Shown here: positions 1 to 8,600 of the stretch, piece after piece
Layout: each line of letters starts with the position of its first letter
Position numbering within the stretch: the first letter of the stretch is position 1
DNA from: Candidatus Erginobacter occultus
GTDB taxonomy: Bacteria > Auribacterota > Erginobacteria > Erginobacterales > Erginobacteraceae
Reading direction: 5' to 3'
Length of the DNA stretch: 47,497 nt
NCBI GenBank assembly: GCA_030765265.1
Contig: JAVCCZ010000211.1
Coordinates: 1-47,497 of the forward strand
Program-made: the position numbers and the translations under genes
Notes under the pieces: generated by a model
Database searches by the model: none
What the model saw: only the letters and a program-made list of their open reading frames with translations
What the model was told of the DNA's origin: nothing

Positions 1-153
1 AACGATCAGACCGTCCTGTTCAATCTCCGGGCGGTCGGCTACACCCCGCTCCTCCCCGACGGCTTGACCGTAACCCAGCAGTGGCGGGCGCTCCCCCGGG
101 TTCCTCTCTCTTCCCGCCCCCGGACCCGCCTCGGGGGAGGCAGCGGCGATTAA
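1..153 (+). CDS. C-terminal end of an unidentified protein (partial)
   Basis: Frame 1 is open from the window edge to a TAA at 151-153, giving the last 50 residues of a protein that starts upstream. The tail begins NDQTVLFNLRAVGYTPLLPD and ends in an Arg/Gly-rich stretch. I do not recognise the family. The stop codon overlaps the apparent ATT start of the phosphatase gene by one base, and a GGGGGAGG ribosome site lies inside this gene's 3' end. The two are therefore probably translationally coupled. With so little sequence no function can be given. Confidence 0.5.
   Translation, partial: NDQTVLFNLRAVGYTPLLPDGLTVTQQWRALPRVPLSSRPRTRLGGGSGD
133..140 (+). promoter_or_regulatory. Shine-Dalgarno site that decides the Ppx/GppA start
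   Basis: GGGGGAGG lies 8 bases before ATT 149. There is no other strong site before the first conventional start (TTG 290), so this supports initiation at ATT. Confidence 0.5.
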
Positions 154-1087
154 AACCGCTTTTATCGATATCGGGACCAACTCGGTCCGCTACCTGGCGG
201 CGGCGATCGCACCCGGAGGAGGCTATACCATTCTCGAACGGGGCCTGGAAACCCCCCGTCTCGGGGAAGGACTCAACGGCTCAGGGCGCTTGCAATCGGC
301 GGCGGCCGGTCGGACTCTGGCGGCCCTGGGTCGGATTAAAGACGACCTCTCCCGCCGGGGGATAACCCGTTTCCGGGCGGTGGGGACCGAGGCCCTCCGG
401 CTGGCCTCCAACCGCGGGGATTTTCTCGGCCGGGCTCAAGCCCTGGGGATTGAGGTCGAGGTGATCTCCGGGGTGGAGGAAGCCCGGCTGAGTCGCCGCG
501 GGGGTCTCTCCGGCCTCCGCCTCGCCGGGTCGGGAGCGGTCCTGGCCGACGTCGGCGGCGGTTCGTCGGAATTAATCGCCGCCGGCGGGGGGGCCGGAGA
601 GCGGGCGGTTAGTCTTCCGCTGGGCTGCGTCCGGCTGCGGGAACGGTTTTCCCCCGACCGGGAACCGGGCCTTGCCGATCTCTCCCGGATGAGGGAACAC
701 TGCCGAACTGTCCTGGAGAAATCCGCCGCCGGTTTTCCCCGGGCCTTTGCCCTGGTCGGCCTCGGCGGCACCTTCACCACCCTGGCGTCGATCGAGCTTC
801 GCCTGGCGGTTTACGACGGCCCCCGGGTCCACGGCCGGAAGTTGACCGGAGAGGAGATCGAAAAGATTTACCTTCGGCTTCGCGATCTTTCCCCGCCTCT
901 CCGTCGGCGGGTTCCGGGACTGGAGCCTTCCCGGGCGGATGTCATCGTCCCCGGGGTCGTGATTGTCCAATCGATTATGGCCCGGTTCGGTACCGTTCTG
1001 GTCACTATCAGCGACCGGGGGCTGCTTTTCGGAATGCTGGAGGAGCGGGCGGCGGCGGCCCGTGATCCGAGCCGGTCTCTCCCCTAG
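149..1087 (+). CDS. Ppx/GppA family exopolyphosphatase / guanosine pentaphosphate phosphohydrolase
   Basis: This is an actin-like-fold phosphatase that hydrolyses polyphosphate or pppGpp in the cytoplasm. The N-terminus carries the phosphate-binding motif AFIDIGTNSVRYL. It is followed by FRAVGTEALRLASN, a second nucleotide/phosphate loop LADVGGGSSELI, and GLGGTFTTLAS, all in family order. From 149 the protein is 312 residues, the usual length for the short family members. Between the in-frame stop at 71-73 and residue 48 (TTG at 290) there is no ATG, GTG or TTG. Starting at TTG 290 would delete the essential first motif. ATT at 149 sits about 8 bases after GGGGGAGG (133-140) and gives the expected start I/M-K-T-A-F-I-D. 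Which phosphate substrate it prefers cannot be decided here. Confidence 0.88.
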   Translation: MKTAFIDIGTNSVRYLAAAIAPGGGYTILERGLETPRLGEGLNGSGRLQSAAAGRTLAALGRIKDDLSRRGITRFRAVGTEALRLASNRGDFLGRAQALGIEVEVISGVEEARLSRRGGLSGLRLAGSGAVLADVGGGSSELIAAGGGAGERAVSLPLGCVRLRERFSPDREPGLADLSRMREHCRTVLEKSAAGFPRAFALVGLGGTFTTLASIELRLAVYDGPRVHGRKLTGEEIEKIYLRLRDLSPPLRRRVPGLEPSRADVIVPGVVIVQSIMARFGTVLVTISDRGLLFGMLEERAAAARDPSRSLP

Positions 1088-1180
1088 AGGTCGGTATGCT
1101 CGCGGGGCGGTTGATCTCCCCGATCCCATCTCCCGGGCTAAAATCCCGTCAAAAAAAAGACAAAATCCAAGATTTTTTTC

Positions 1181-1208
1181 TTGACTTCAGGGGCAGCCGG
1201 GGTCTAAA
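1181..1208 (+). promoter_or_regulatory. Predicted sigma-70 promoter of the LexA-like gene
   Basis: A -35 box TTGACT (1181-1186) is followed after 16 bases by TCTAAA (1203-1208, 4 of 6 matches to TATAAT). It lies in an A/T-rich pocket just after the end of ppx. Transcription would start near 1215, which places the ATG at 1096 of the longer reading frame upstream of the transcript and favours GTG 1243. Confidence 0.45.
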
Positions 1209-1242
1209 GTGCCAAAATCAAGTTAAGATATGGTTAAAAACC

Positions 1243-1560
1243 GTGATCGATCAGCCCCAGATCAAGCTACCCCTGACCGGCCCCCAGGCCGCCATCCTCT
1301 CCGTGATCGGGGAGTTTCTCCAGACCCGATACTACCCGCCGACCATCGCCGAGATCCAGGCCAAGCTGGATATCGCCAACCCGGGGACCATCCATAAGGC
1401 CCTCTCCTCCCTGGAGAAGAAAGAGTATATCCGGAAGGCGAAGAACGTTGCCCGGGGGATCCGTCTCACCCCCCTGGGTTCGGAGGTCTGCGCCGCCGAG
1501 CGGCAGCTTAACCTGGAATTACATACCCTGAAACAAATCCAAAACCCTCACCCCAAATAA
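1243..1560 (+). CDS. Stand-alone LexA-type winged-helix DNA-binding protein
   Basis: A 105-residue cytoplasmic protein that matches only the N-terminal DNA-binding domain of LexA. Recognisable features are LTGPQAAILSVIGEFL, the YYPPTIAEIQAKL recognition segment, GTIHKALSSLEKKEYIRK, and the wing sequence ARGIRLTPLG. There is no S24 peptidase domain, no Ala-Gly cleavage site and no Ser/Lys dyad, so it cannot self-cleave like LexA. I chose GTG 1243 because similarity begins at once after it and a promoter lies just upstream. The frame stays open back to ATG 1096, but that extension is basic, low-quality sequence. The next gene follows after 10 bases. Its targets are unknown, and regulation of the SOS response is not implied. 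Confidence 0.75.
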   Translation: MIDQPQIKLPLTGPQAAILSVIGEFLQTRYYPPTIAEIQAKLDIANPGTIHKALSSLEKKEYIRKAKNVARGIRLTPLGSEVCAAERQLNLELHTLKQIQNPHPK

Positions 1561-1570
1561 GGAGAGAGAG

Positions 1571-1753
1571 ATGCAGCTTGCCGAGGAAATTATGCACGAG
1601 AACTGCCGGGTCAACCATTCCTATCTGATCGAGATGGACGGGCACACCTATCAGGCCCGGTTCAAGGGCTATCCCGATCACAATCAGTACAACCCCTGCT
1701 TCGAGATTTCCGGCCAGGAAGACGCTCTCAAGGTTCTGCGGGAACTGGACTGA
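1571..1753 (+). CDS. Small conserved-looking hypothetical protein (60 aa)
   Basis: A 60-residue acidic protein without signal peptide or membrane segment, starting at ATG after a GGAGAGAGAG ribosome site. It has a compact alternating pattern (YLIEMDGHTYQARFKGYPDH, then a short C-terminal helix with EDALKVLREL), which suggests a small alpha/beta fold. I do not recognise the family. Its 10-base distance from the LexA-like gene implies co-transcription, so it may be a partner or co-effector of that regulator (inference). GC content and codon use match the surroundings. Confidence 0.6.
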   Translation: MQLAEEIMHENCRVNHSYLIEMDGHTYQARFKGYPDHNQYNPCFEISGQEDALKVLRELD

Positions 1754-1779
1754 GGCCGGGAAAATATTTTTACCGACTG

Positions 1780-1797
1780 CCCCGGTGTCAACCGGGG
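1780..1797 (+). terminator. GC-rich hairpin after the small gene
   Basis: CCCCGGT and ACCGGGG form a perfect 7-bp stem with a 4-base loop (gtca), 26 bases after the stop. It is followed by G-rich rather than T-rich sequence, so it is a weak intrinsic terminator or an RNA 3'-end stabiliser. Confidence 0.3.
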
Positions 1798-1859
1798 GGG
1801 GGAATTCCCGCGCCGGGTATTATTCTTCTTGAATAATTCCCCGGTTTGATTTAGAAAAT

Positions 1860-1885
1860 AGCCGCCGGCGGGCGGCTGTTTTCTT
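1860..1885 (+). terminator. Predicted intrinsic terminator upstream of the efflux operon
   Basis: AGCCGCC pairs with GGCGGCT around a 4-base loop and is followed directly by GTTTTCTT. This fits a Rho-independent terminator for the LexA-like transcript and isolates it from the efflux operon that begins at 1943. Confidence 0.6.
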
Positions 1886-1942
1886 GCGTTCCCCGTCCGC
1901 GCGAAAGTTTGTCGATTTGCTGGCGATCCGGAGGCTGACTTG

Positions 1943-4351
1943 ATGAGGTTTCCTCGGCTTCTTCTTCTAACTCTTCTTCTCCTCTCGCCGGTCTTTGCCG
2001 GCCGCGCGCCGGCCGAAGCCCGAGAGGTTCGAATCGCCCTGGTCGCCGACGGCCCCTACTATTACGCCGAGGAGTATTGGGAGCGGTTCCGCCGCGAACT
2101 GGCGGTTTTCGCCGAAGATGAATTTATCTTCTCCTATCCGGAAGAGTTCAACCTGATCGGAGACTATACCCGTGGGCGGGTGGAGAAAAACTGCCAAAAG
2201 GCCCTGGCGGCGGAAGAGATCGACCTGGTGGTCGGGATGGGGCTGGCGGCGGCGAATTATTTCGCTTCCGGGATTAAACTCCCCAAGCCGGTGATCCTCT
2301 TCGGCGACCTGAATATCGAGTTGTTGGGGCTGGAGACCGACCGGGGAAGTTCGCCGATCCCCAACCTGACCTTCCAGGTCGACCGGGGGAAGATCGCCCG
2401 GGACCTGGAGGTGATCAAGCGGCTGGCCCGGGGGGCGGAGGTGACGGTCCTGATCGACCGTGAGGCAGCGGAGGAGATCCCTGGCCTGGAGGAGCTCGGC
2501 CGGGCCCTGTCCGAGCGGGCCGGGGTGGCCATCCGCTACGCGTATTTCGCTCCCGCCGCCGAGGAGACCCTGGCCGGATTGGACCCGGACACCGCCTTCA
2601 TCTACCTCACCCCCTCTTATTACTTCCCTACCCGGGAAGCGATCGAATCCCTGCTGGAAGCCCTCAACCGCCGTCGGATCCCGACCTTCGCCCTGGAAGG
2701 GAAGCCGGTAGTGGAGATGGGCGCCCTGGCCGGTCTGGCCGCCTCCGGGATCGAGAAACTGGCCCGGCATAACGCCCTGAAGATCTACCGGATTCTCCGG
2801 GGCGAGCGGCCGGAGAACCTGGGCGTCGAGTTTTCCGGCCGGGAAGAGCTGATCCTCAACCTGGATACCGCCCGGCGGATCGGCTATTCCCCCGATTTCG
2901 AAGTGCTGCTTGAAGCCCGGCTCCTGGAGGAGACGGCGGAGGAGGGTGAACTGATCACCCTGCAACAAGCGGTGGAGACCGCCCTGGAGAACAACCTCTC
3001 CTACCAAATCGCCCGCCGGGAACTGGAAGAGGCCGAACACGCCTACCGGCAGGTCCTGGCCCGGGTCCTCCCCCAGTTGGAGGCGTTGGGCGACTACCAG
3101 CAAATCGACAGCGACCGGGCCCAAGCTTCGCTGGGCCTCCTCCCGCGCTGGCAGTCCCAGGTCGGGGTCCGGTTCGAACAGCTGATCTTCGATTATTCGG
3201 TCTGGAAATCGGTCAGCCTGGCCCGGATGCTGGTGGCCGCCGCCGGCCGAGACCTGGAGATCGCCGCTCTCGATACCGCCCGGGACGCTCTCCTGGCTTA
3301 CTTCGGGGTTCTCCAGTCCCGCGAACTTCTCCGGGTCCAGATGGAGAACCGGGAGGCCACCCGCAACCACCTCTCCACCGCCCGGATCCGGATGGAGGAA
3401 GAGGCCGGCAGCCGGGAACAGGTGCTCCGGCTGGAATCCGAGTTCAAGGCCGCCCAGGCGTCGGTGACTTCGGCTGCCTTCAGTCTTCGGAAGGCTTCGC
3501 TCTACTTCAACCAAACGCTCAACCGTCCCCAGGAAGCTCCCTTCCGGTTGGAGCAGCTCGATCCGGAAGGAGATCGGCCCGGCTCGGCGTTCTTCGCTCC
3601 CCGGCTCGATTCCCTGCTGGCCAACCAAGCCGACGCCGACCGCCTGAAAAGTTTCCTGGTCGAGGCCGGGGAACTCTTATCCCCGGAGATAGCCCTGGCC
3701 CGGCTCCAGGTCGAGATCGCCGACGAGGACCTGGTCCGGGCCCGAGCGGGGATCTGGTCCCCGACGGTCGGCCTCCAGGCCGGCTACAGCCGGCGGCTGG
3801 GCGAAGAGGTCTGGGATCCCGATCCCGCCGGGGGCGGCTGGACCGGTTCCGGGCCCTACCCTGACTCGGAGGAGTGGATGGTGGCCGGGGTTGTCAGCCT
3901 CCCTCTCTGGAAGGGGGGAGGGAATTGGGCCGAGGCGGCGGAGAAGCGGGTCTCGGTCCGCAAGGCCGGCCAGGCCCTCGAACTTCAACGAGAACTTACC
4001 GCCCTGGAAGTCCGCTCCGCTTTCTTCGATCTGGTCGCTTCATCCACCAACTGGGATCTGGAGCGTCAGCGCCGGGATCTGGCCCGGGAAACCCTGGGGA
4101 TCGTCGAGGAGAAGTACCGGCAGGGGGCGGCGCCGCTGCTCGATCTCCTTGACGCCCAGTCGGAATCGGTCTCCGCCCAGGGGGCAACCGTATCGGCTTT
4201 TTACACCTCGATCTCCGACCTGATCGCCCTCCAGCGGGCGATCGGGTTCATCGAGTATCTCCGGCCGGCCGAAGAGATCGAGGAGTTCATCCGGTCGATG
4301 GAACTCTTCCTGGGAGATAACCAAACCGCGGATCAAGCTGGGGAAGTATAA
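1943..4351 (+). CDS. Fusion: periplasmic ABC-type substrate-binding domain + TolC-family outer-membrane efflux protein
   Basis: An 802-residue exported protein. Residues 1 to about 27 are a signal peptide with a Leu-rich core (RLLLLTLLLLSPVFA). Residues about 28-310 look like the PF04392-type substrate-binding fold: VRIALVADGPYYYAEEYWERF, EIDLVVGMGLAA, KPVILFGD, then the C-terminal lobe with RIPTFALEGKPVVEMGALAG. From about residue 335 (LITLQQAVETALENNLSYQIARRELEEAE) to about 790 it is a TolC/OEP protein with two long coiled-coil repeats. The second repeat ends in the usual EKYRQGAAPLLDLLDAQ. TolC alone is about 450 residues; the extra 300 are the binding domain. Start ATG 1943 follows CCGGAGG by 8 bases. 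It is the first gene of an operon with an RND adaptor and pump, so it should be the pump's outer-membrane channel. The binding domain may sense or capture cargo (inference). Confidence 0.85.
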   Translation: MRFPRLLLLTLLLLSPVFAGRAPAEAREVRIALVADGPYYYAEEYWERFRRELAVFAEDEFIFSYPEEFNLIGDYTRGRVEKNCQKALAAEEIDLVVGMGLAAANYFASGIKLPKPVILFGDLNIELLGLETDRGSSPIPNLTFQVDRGKIARDLEVIKRLARGAEVTVLIDREAAEEIPGLEELGRALSERAGVAIRYAYFAPAAEETLAGLDPDTAFIYLTPSYYFPTREAIESLLEALNRRRIPTFALEGKPVVEMGALAGLAASGIEKLARHNALKIYRILRGERPENLGVEFSGREELILNLDTARRIGYSPDFEVLLEARLLEETAEEGELITLQQAVETALENNLSYQIARRELEEAEHAYRQVLARVLPQLEALGDYQQIDSDRAQASLGLLPRWQSQVGVRFEQLIFDYSVWKSVSLARMLVAAAGRDLEIAALDTARDALLAYFGVLQSRELLRVQMENREATRNHLSTARIRMEEEAGSREQVLRLESEFKAAQASVTSAAFSLRKASLYFNQTLNRPQEAPFRLEQLDPEGDRPGSAFFAPRLDSLLANQADADRLKSFLVEAGELLSPEIALARLQVEIADEDLVRARAGIWSPTVGLQAGYSRRLGEEVWDPDPAGGGWTGSGPYPDSEEWMVAGVVSLPLWKGGGNWAEAAEKRVSVRKAGQALELQRELTALEVRSAFFDLVASSTNWDLERQRRDLARETLGIVEEKYRQGAAPLLDLLDAQSESVSAQGATVSAFYTSISDLIALQRAIGFIEYLRPAEEIEEFIRSMELFLGDNQTADQAGEV

Positions 4352-4490
4352 ACCGCGGATTATGCGGATTAAGCGGATTTTCTGTTGTTTAACCCGGCAA
4401 TCCCAACTGTTCCATAGTCTTTCGGAACGATAAATGGATTTTGCATAAAACCTTTCGCTTGCGATATACACCATCAAATAATCCGCGGTT
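4351..4490. repeat. Intergenic element bounded by a 13-bp inverted repeat
   Basis: AACCGCGGATTAT at 4351-4363 and its exact reverse complement at 4478-4490 enclose a gap of about 114 bp with lower GC. Next to the left arm the unit CGGATTATG/CGGATTAAG/CGGATTTT repeats with a 9-base period. A degraded copy (ATTCGCGGTTA) lies near 4530 and another (GGATTAAGCGG) near 20973. No ORF lies inside. It separates the TolC fusion from its adaptor gene without an obvious terminator. Confidence 0.6.
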
Positions 4491-4557
4491 AGACAAAGGG
4501 GGCGAGGCGGGGGATGACGAATCTGACAATTCGCGGTTAAGAATAAGAGGTGGAAGA

Positions 4558-5649
4558 ATGAAATCTATACTGAGAATCGGCGGTCAATTGACCGCGGCAG
4601 CGCTGCTGGCCGGGCTGGCGGCCGGGTGCGGGAAGGAGGCGCCGGAGAAGGCACCGGAGGCGGTCCGCCCGGTAAGGGCGATAACGGTCGACGCATCGGC
4701 CGAAGGTCTCCGCCGGTCCTTCAGCGGGACCGTCCGTCCCGGCCGGGAGGCCGCTCTCGCCTTCCAGGTGGCGGGGAAGGTGGAGGAGATCGCGGCCGCG
4801 GTCGGCGACCGGGTGGAGAGCGGGCAGCTTCTGGCCCGCCTCGACCCCGATGATTACCGGCTGATGGTGAGCAGCCTGAAGAGCAACCTGGCCAGCGCGG
4901 AGGCGTCGGCGAAAAATTCTCAGGCCGCCTACCAGCGCAACACCCGGCTCTACGAGAACAATACCATCTCCAAGGCCGAACTCGATCTCTACGAAACCCA
5001 GCGGGACTCCGACCGGGCCCAGGCCCAGGCCCTCCGGTCCCAACTGGAGCAAGCGAACAACCAGCTCGACCATACCCGGCTCCGCGCTCCCTTTGCCGGC
5101 TTCATCGCCTCCCGGAACATCGAGGAGTACGAGACCGTCTCCGCCGGCCAGCCGGTTTTCAGCCTGGTCGATCCCCGGAGGCTCAAGGTCGAGCTGGGGA
5201 TGCCCGAGCGGCTGATCTCCCGGCTCCGGCCGGGGGATCCGGTCGAGGTTGTTGTGGATATCTTCCCCGGGGAGGAGATTGCCGGGACCGTCAGCGAGGT
5301 CGGGGTGGCCCTTGACGGCTCCACCGGCTCCTACCCGGTGAAGGTGGAGATCACTGACCCCCCGGAAGGGCTGCGACCGGGGATGGCGGCGGAAGCGGTC
5401 TTCACCTTTCCCTTTGCGGCCGGCTCGGGATATATCGTCCCCACCTCGGCCCTGCTCAGGGATATGGTGGGCGGGGAGAACTTCATCTGGATCGTCGAGG
5501 GCGGCCGGGCCGTCCGGCGGCGGGTAAAGATCGGGGAACTGGTTTCGGGCGGGGTGGAGATCGTCGCCGGGCTCTCCCCGGGAGAGATCGTGGTCACCGC
5601 CGGAGTTCACCAGTTGGAGGAGGGGCGCCAGGTGAGGTTGCTGGAGTAG
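4558..5649 (+). CDS. RND efflux periplasmic adaptor (HlyD/MFP family) lipoprotein
   Basis: A 363-residue membrane-fusion protein that links the inner-membrane pump to the outer-membrane channel. The N-terminus has a lipoprotein signal peptide with LAAGC (Cys24 would be acylated). The barrel-sandwich half motif follows (FQVAGKVEEIAAAVGDRVESGQLLARLDPDDY). Next come the alpha-hairpin (about residues 100-165) and the second lipoyl half LRAPFAGFIASRNIEEYETVSAGQPVF. The beta-barrel and membrane-proximal domains include VPTSALLRD and end in VVTAGVHQLEEGRQVRL. The frame is open from 4441, but ATG 4558 starts the lipoprotein signal and follows AAGAGGTGGAAGA. The pump gene begins 32 bases downstream. 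Confidence 0.9.
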   Translation: MKSILRIGGQLTAAALLAGLAAGCGKEAPEKAPEAVRPVRAITVDASAEGLRRSFSGTVRPGREAALAFQVAGKVEEIAAAVGDRVESGQLLARLDPDDYRLMVSSLKSNLASAEASAKNSQAAYQRNTRLYENNTISKAELDLYETQRDSDRAQAQALRSQLEQANNQLDHTRLRAPFAGFIASRNIEEYETVSAGQPVFSLVDPRRLKVELGMPERLISRLRPGDPVEVVVDIFPGEEIAGTVSEVGVALDGSTGSYPVKVEITDPPEGLRPGMAAEAVFTFPFAAGSGYIVPTSALLRDMVGGENFIWIVEGGRAVRRRVKIGELVSGGVEIVAGLSPGEIVVTAGVHQLEEGRQVRLLE

Positions 5650-5678
5650 GGAATGGGGAATAGGGAATAGGGAATGGA
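5648..5678. repeat. GGGAATA/GGGAATG microrepeat before the pump gene
   Basis: The adaptor-pump gap consists of about four 7-8 base units (GGGAATGG, GGAATAG, GGAATAG, GGAATGG). A similar run sits between gspC and gspD (29091-29110). The last unit supplies the purine-rich ribosome site for the pump. Confidence 0.6.
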
Positions 5679-5681
5679 GCA

Positions 5682-8600
5682 ATGAAGCTCACTGAAATTG
5701 CCCTGAAGCGGAGCCGGCTGACCGTTGTCTTCCTGATCGTGATCCTTTTCGGCGGGATCTCGGCCTACCTCGGGCTGCCCCGCTCGGAGGACCCCGAATT
5801 CATCATCCGGACCGCCCTGGTCGCCACCTATTTCCCGGGGGCTTCCCCGGAGCGGGTCGAGCAGCTGGTGACCGACAAGCTGGAGCAGAAGATCCAGGAA
5901 CTGCCCGAGCTCGATCACGTCTCCTCGGAGTCGCGGACCGGGGTCTCCCTGATCTTCGTCGAAGTCCAGGAGAGATACAGCGATATGCGCCCGATCTGGC
6001 GCAAGCTGAGGGACAAGGTGGAAGACGCCCGCCCTTCCCTCCCCGAGGGGATCTCCGGACCCTTTGTCGAGGACGACTTCGGCGACGTCTTCGGGATAAT
6101 GATCGCGATAACCGGCGACGGCTTCAGCCAACCGGAGCTCGATGGCTACGGCCGGGAAGTCCGCAAGGACCTGCTCCTGCTCGAGAACGTGGCCCGGGTC
6201 GAGATCGTCGGCAACCAGGAAGAACGGATCTACATCGAATTCTCCAACGCCCGGCTGGCCGAGCTGGGGCTGAGCCCGACCGAGCTGGCCGAGATCCTGG
6301 AGTCGGAGAATATCGTCCTCCCCGGCGGGTACGTCAATATCGGTCCCGACAAGGTCGTGGTCGAACCGACCGGGAACTACCTGGATATCGAGGATCTCCG
6401 CAACACCGTCCTCCGGCTCTCCCCCCTGGGCCGGGACCGGTTGATTTATTTAAAGGATATCGCCGCGGTGACCCGGGGGTCGGTTGAGCCGCCGGGGACG
6501 ATCGTCCGTTTCAACGGAAGCCCCGCCGTGCTGTTGGCGGTGAATATGGCCTCGGGGGGTAACATCATCAAGCTCGGGGAGCTGATCGACGGTTTTCTCC
6601 AGGACCGGGTTGAAGAACTCCCGGTCGGGATCGACTTCCACTACGCCGCCTTCCAGCCCCGCTATGTCCGGGAGGCCATCAACGACTTTATGGTCAACCT
6701 CCTCCAGGGGGTGGGGGCGGTCCTGCTGGTGATGCTGGTCTTTCTCGGGATCCGGACCGGGCTGGTGGTCGCCCCCCTGATCCCGATGACGATGCTGATG
6801 ACCTTTATGCTGATGAAGTATTTCGGGGTCAGTCTCCAGCAGGTTTCGATCGCCTCCCTGATCATCGCCCTGGGGATGCTGGTCGACAACGCGATCGTGA
6901 TGAGCGAGGATATTATGGTCCGGATCCAGCGGGGCGAGGAGCGTTTCGCCGCCGCCGTCGCCTCGGGCCGGGAACTGGCCGTTCCCCTGCTGACCTCGAC
7001 CCTGACCACCTCGGCCGCCTTCCTGGCCATCTTTCTCGCCCAGTCGGTGGTCGGGGAATACTGCGCTTCCCTTTTTATCGTGGTCACGATGGCCCTCATC
7101 TCTTCCTGGCTGCTCGCCCTGACGATGATCCCCCTCTTCTGTTTCTGGTTCATCAAGGTGAAGCGGAACCAGACGCCCCCCGATTACCGGGGGAGGTTTT
7201 ACCGGGGTTACCGCGGGTTTCTCCACTGGCTCCTCGTCCACCGGGCCTGGAGCCTGGCGGTCCTGGTCGTGGTCTTTCTGGCGGTTACCCGGCTGATGGC
7301 CTTTATCCCCCAGATCTTCTTCCCTCCGGCCACCCGGCCCCAGTTTATGATCGACTTCCGGCTCCCGGAGGGGACCCACCTGATGGAGACCTACCGGGAG
7401 ATGCTCCCGGTGGAGGAGTTCATCGCCGCCCGGGAAGAGGTCGATAACTTCTCCGTTTACGTCGGGGAGTCGAGCCCCCGATTCTATCTCTCCCTGGACC
7501 AGGAGCAGAGCAAGGAAAATTACGCCTTCTTCCTGGTCAACTGCCGGGAGCTGGAAGGGATGGACCGCCTGATGGAGGAGGTCTACCGCTTCATCACCGA
7601 ACGCTCTCCCAACGTCAACCCGGTGGTGAAGAAACTGGAGACCGGGGCCCCGGTCGGGGCCCCGATCCAGATCCGGGTCGCCGGGCGGGATATCAGCCCC
7701 CGGGGGGTCGAGACGATCTACCGCCTTTCCGAAGAGGTTAAGGAGCTGCTCAGGGAGACGGCGGGGACGCTCTCGGTCCGGGATTCCTGGGGATCGCCGA
7801 TCAAGAAACTCTACGTCCGGGTCGACCAGGCCCGGGCTCGCCGGGCCGGGCTGAGCAGCCGGGACATCGCCGTCTCCCTCCAGACCCAGCTGGCGGGGAT
7901 GGAGGTGACCGAGTTCCGCGAAGCCGACGAGATCATCCCGGTGGAGATGCGGTCAACCCTGGCCAACCGGACCGACCTGGGGAAGATCGAGGGGATGAAC
8001 GTCTACTCGCTGCTGACCGGGAAGGCGGTTCCCCTGCTCCAGATCGCCCGGCCCGAGTTCCGCTCCGAGGTGGCGACTATCGCCCGGCGCGACCGCAAGC
8101 GGGTGATGACCGTCCGGTGCGATCTTGTCCCCTCCCGGACCGCGAGCGAGGTCCTGGCCGAGATCCGACCGACCCTGGAAGAGTTGAGCCGGGCGTGGCC
8201 GGCCGGCTACGAGGTGGAGTTCGGGGGCGAGTTCGAGGAAGCCGAGAAGGCCAACCAGTCGATTATGGCCCAGCTGCCGATCTCGGCCTTTATTATCCTG
8301 ATGCTTCTGGTATGGCAGTTCAACTCTTTCCGCAAGACCCTGATTATCCTGATCACCGTCCCGATGGGGCTGATCGGGGCGATTCTCGGTCTCTTTGTCA
8401 CCGGGAGTTCCTTCGGCTTTATGCCGATGCTGGGGATGGTGGCCCTGGCCGGGATCGTGATCAACAACGCCATCGTCCTCATCGACCGGATCCAGCTGGA
8501 ACTGGAAGAGGGGAAGACCGGGCAGGAGGCGATCGTCCTCGCCGCCCAGAAGCGGTTCCGTCCGATCCTGCTCACCACCGTCACCACTCTCTGCGGGCTC

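Noticed and set aside
1096-1242. Upstream start for the LexA-like protein.
   Set aside because: The extra 49 residues are unlike any LexA N-terminus and would lie upstream of the predicted promoter.
1967-3628. A 553-codon open frame on the minus strand opposite the TolC fusion, and similar long antisense frames (for example 4537-5682, 44635-46524).
   Set aside because: They are shadows of GC-rich coding on the other strand: Pro/Gly/Arg/Asp-rich, with no family motifs, ribosome sites or signal peptides.
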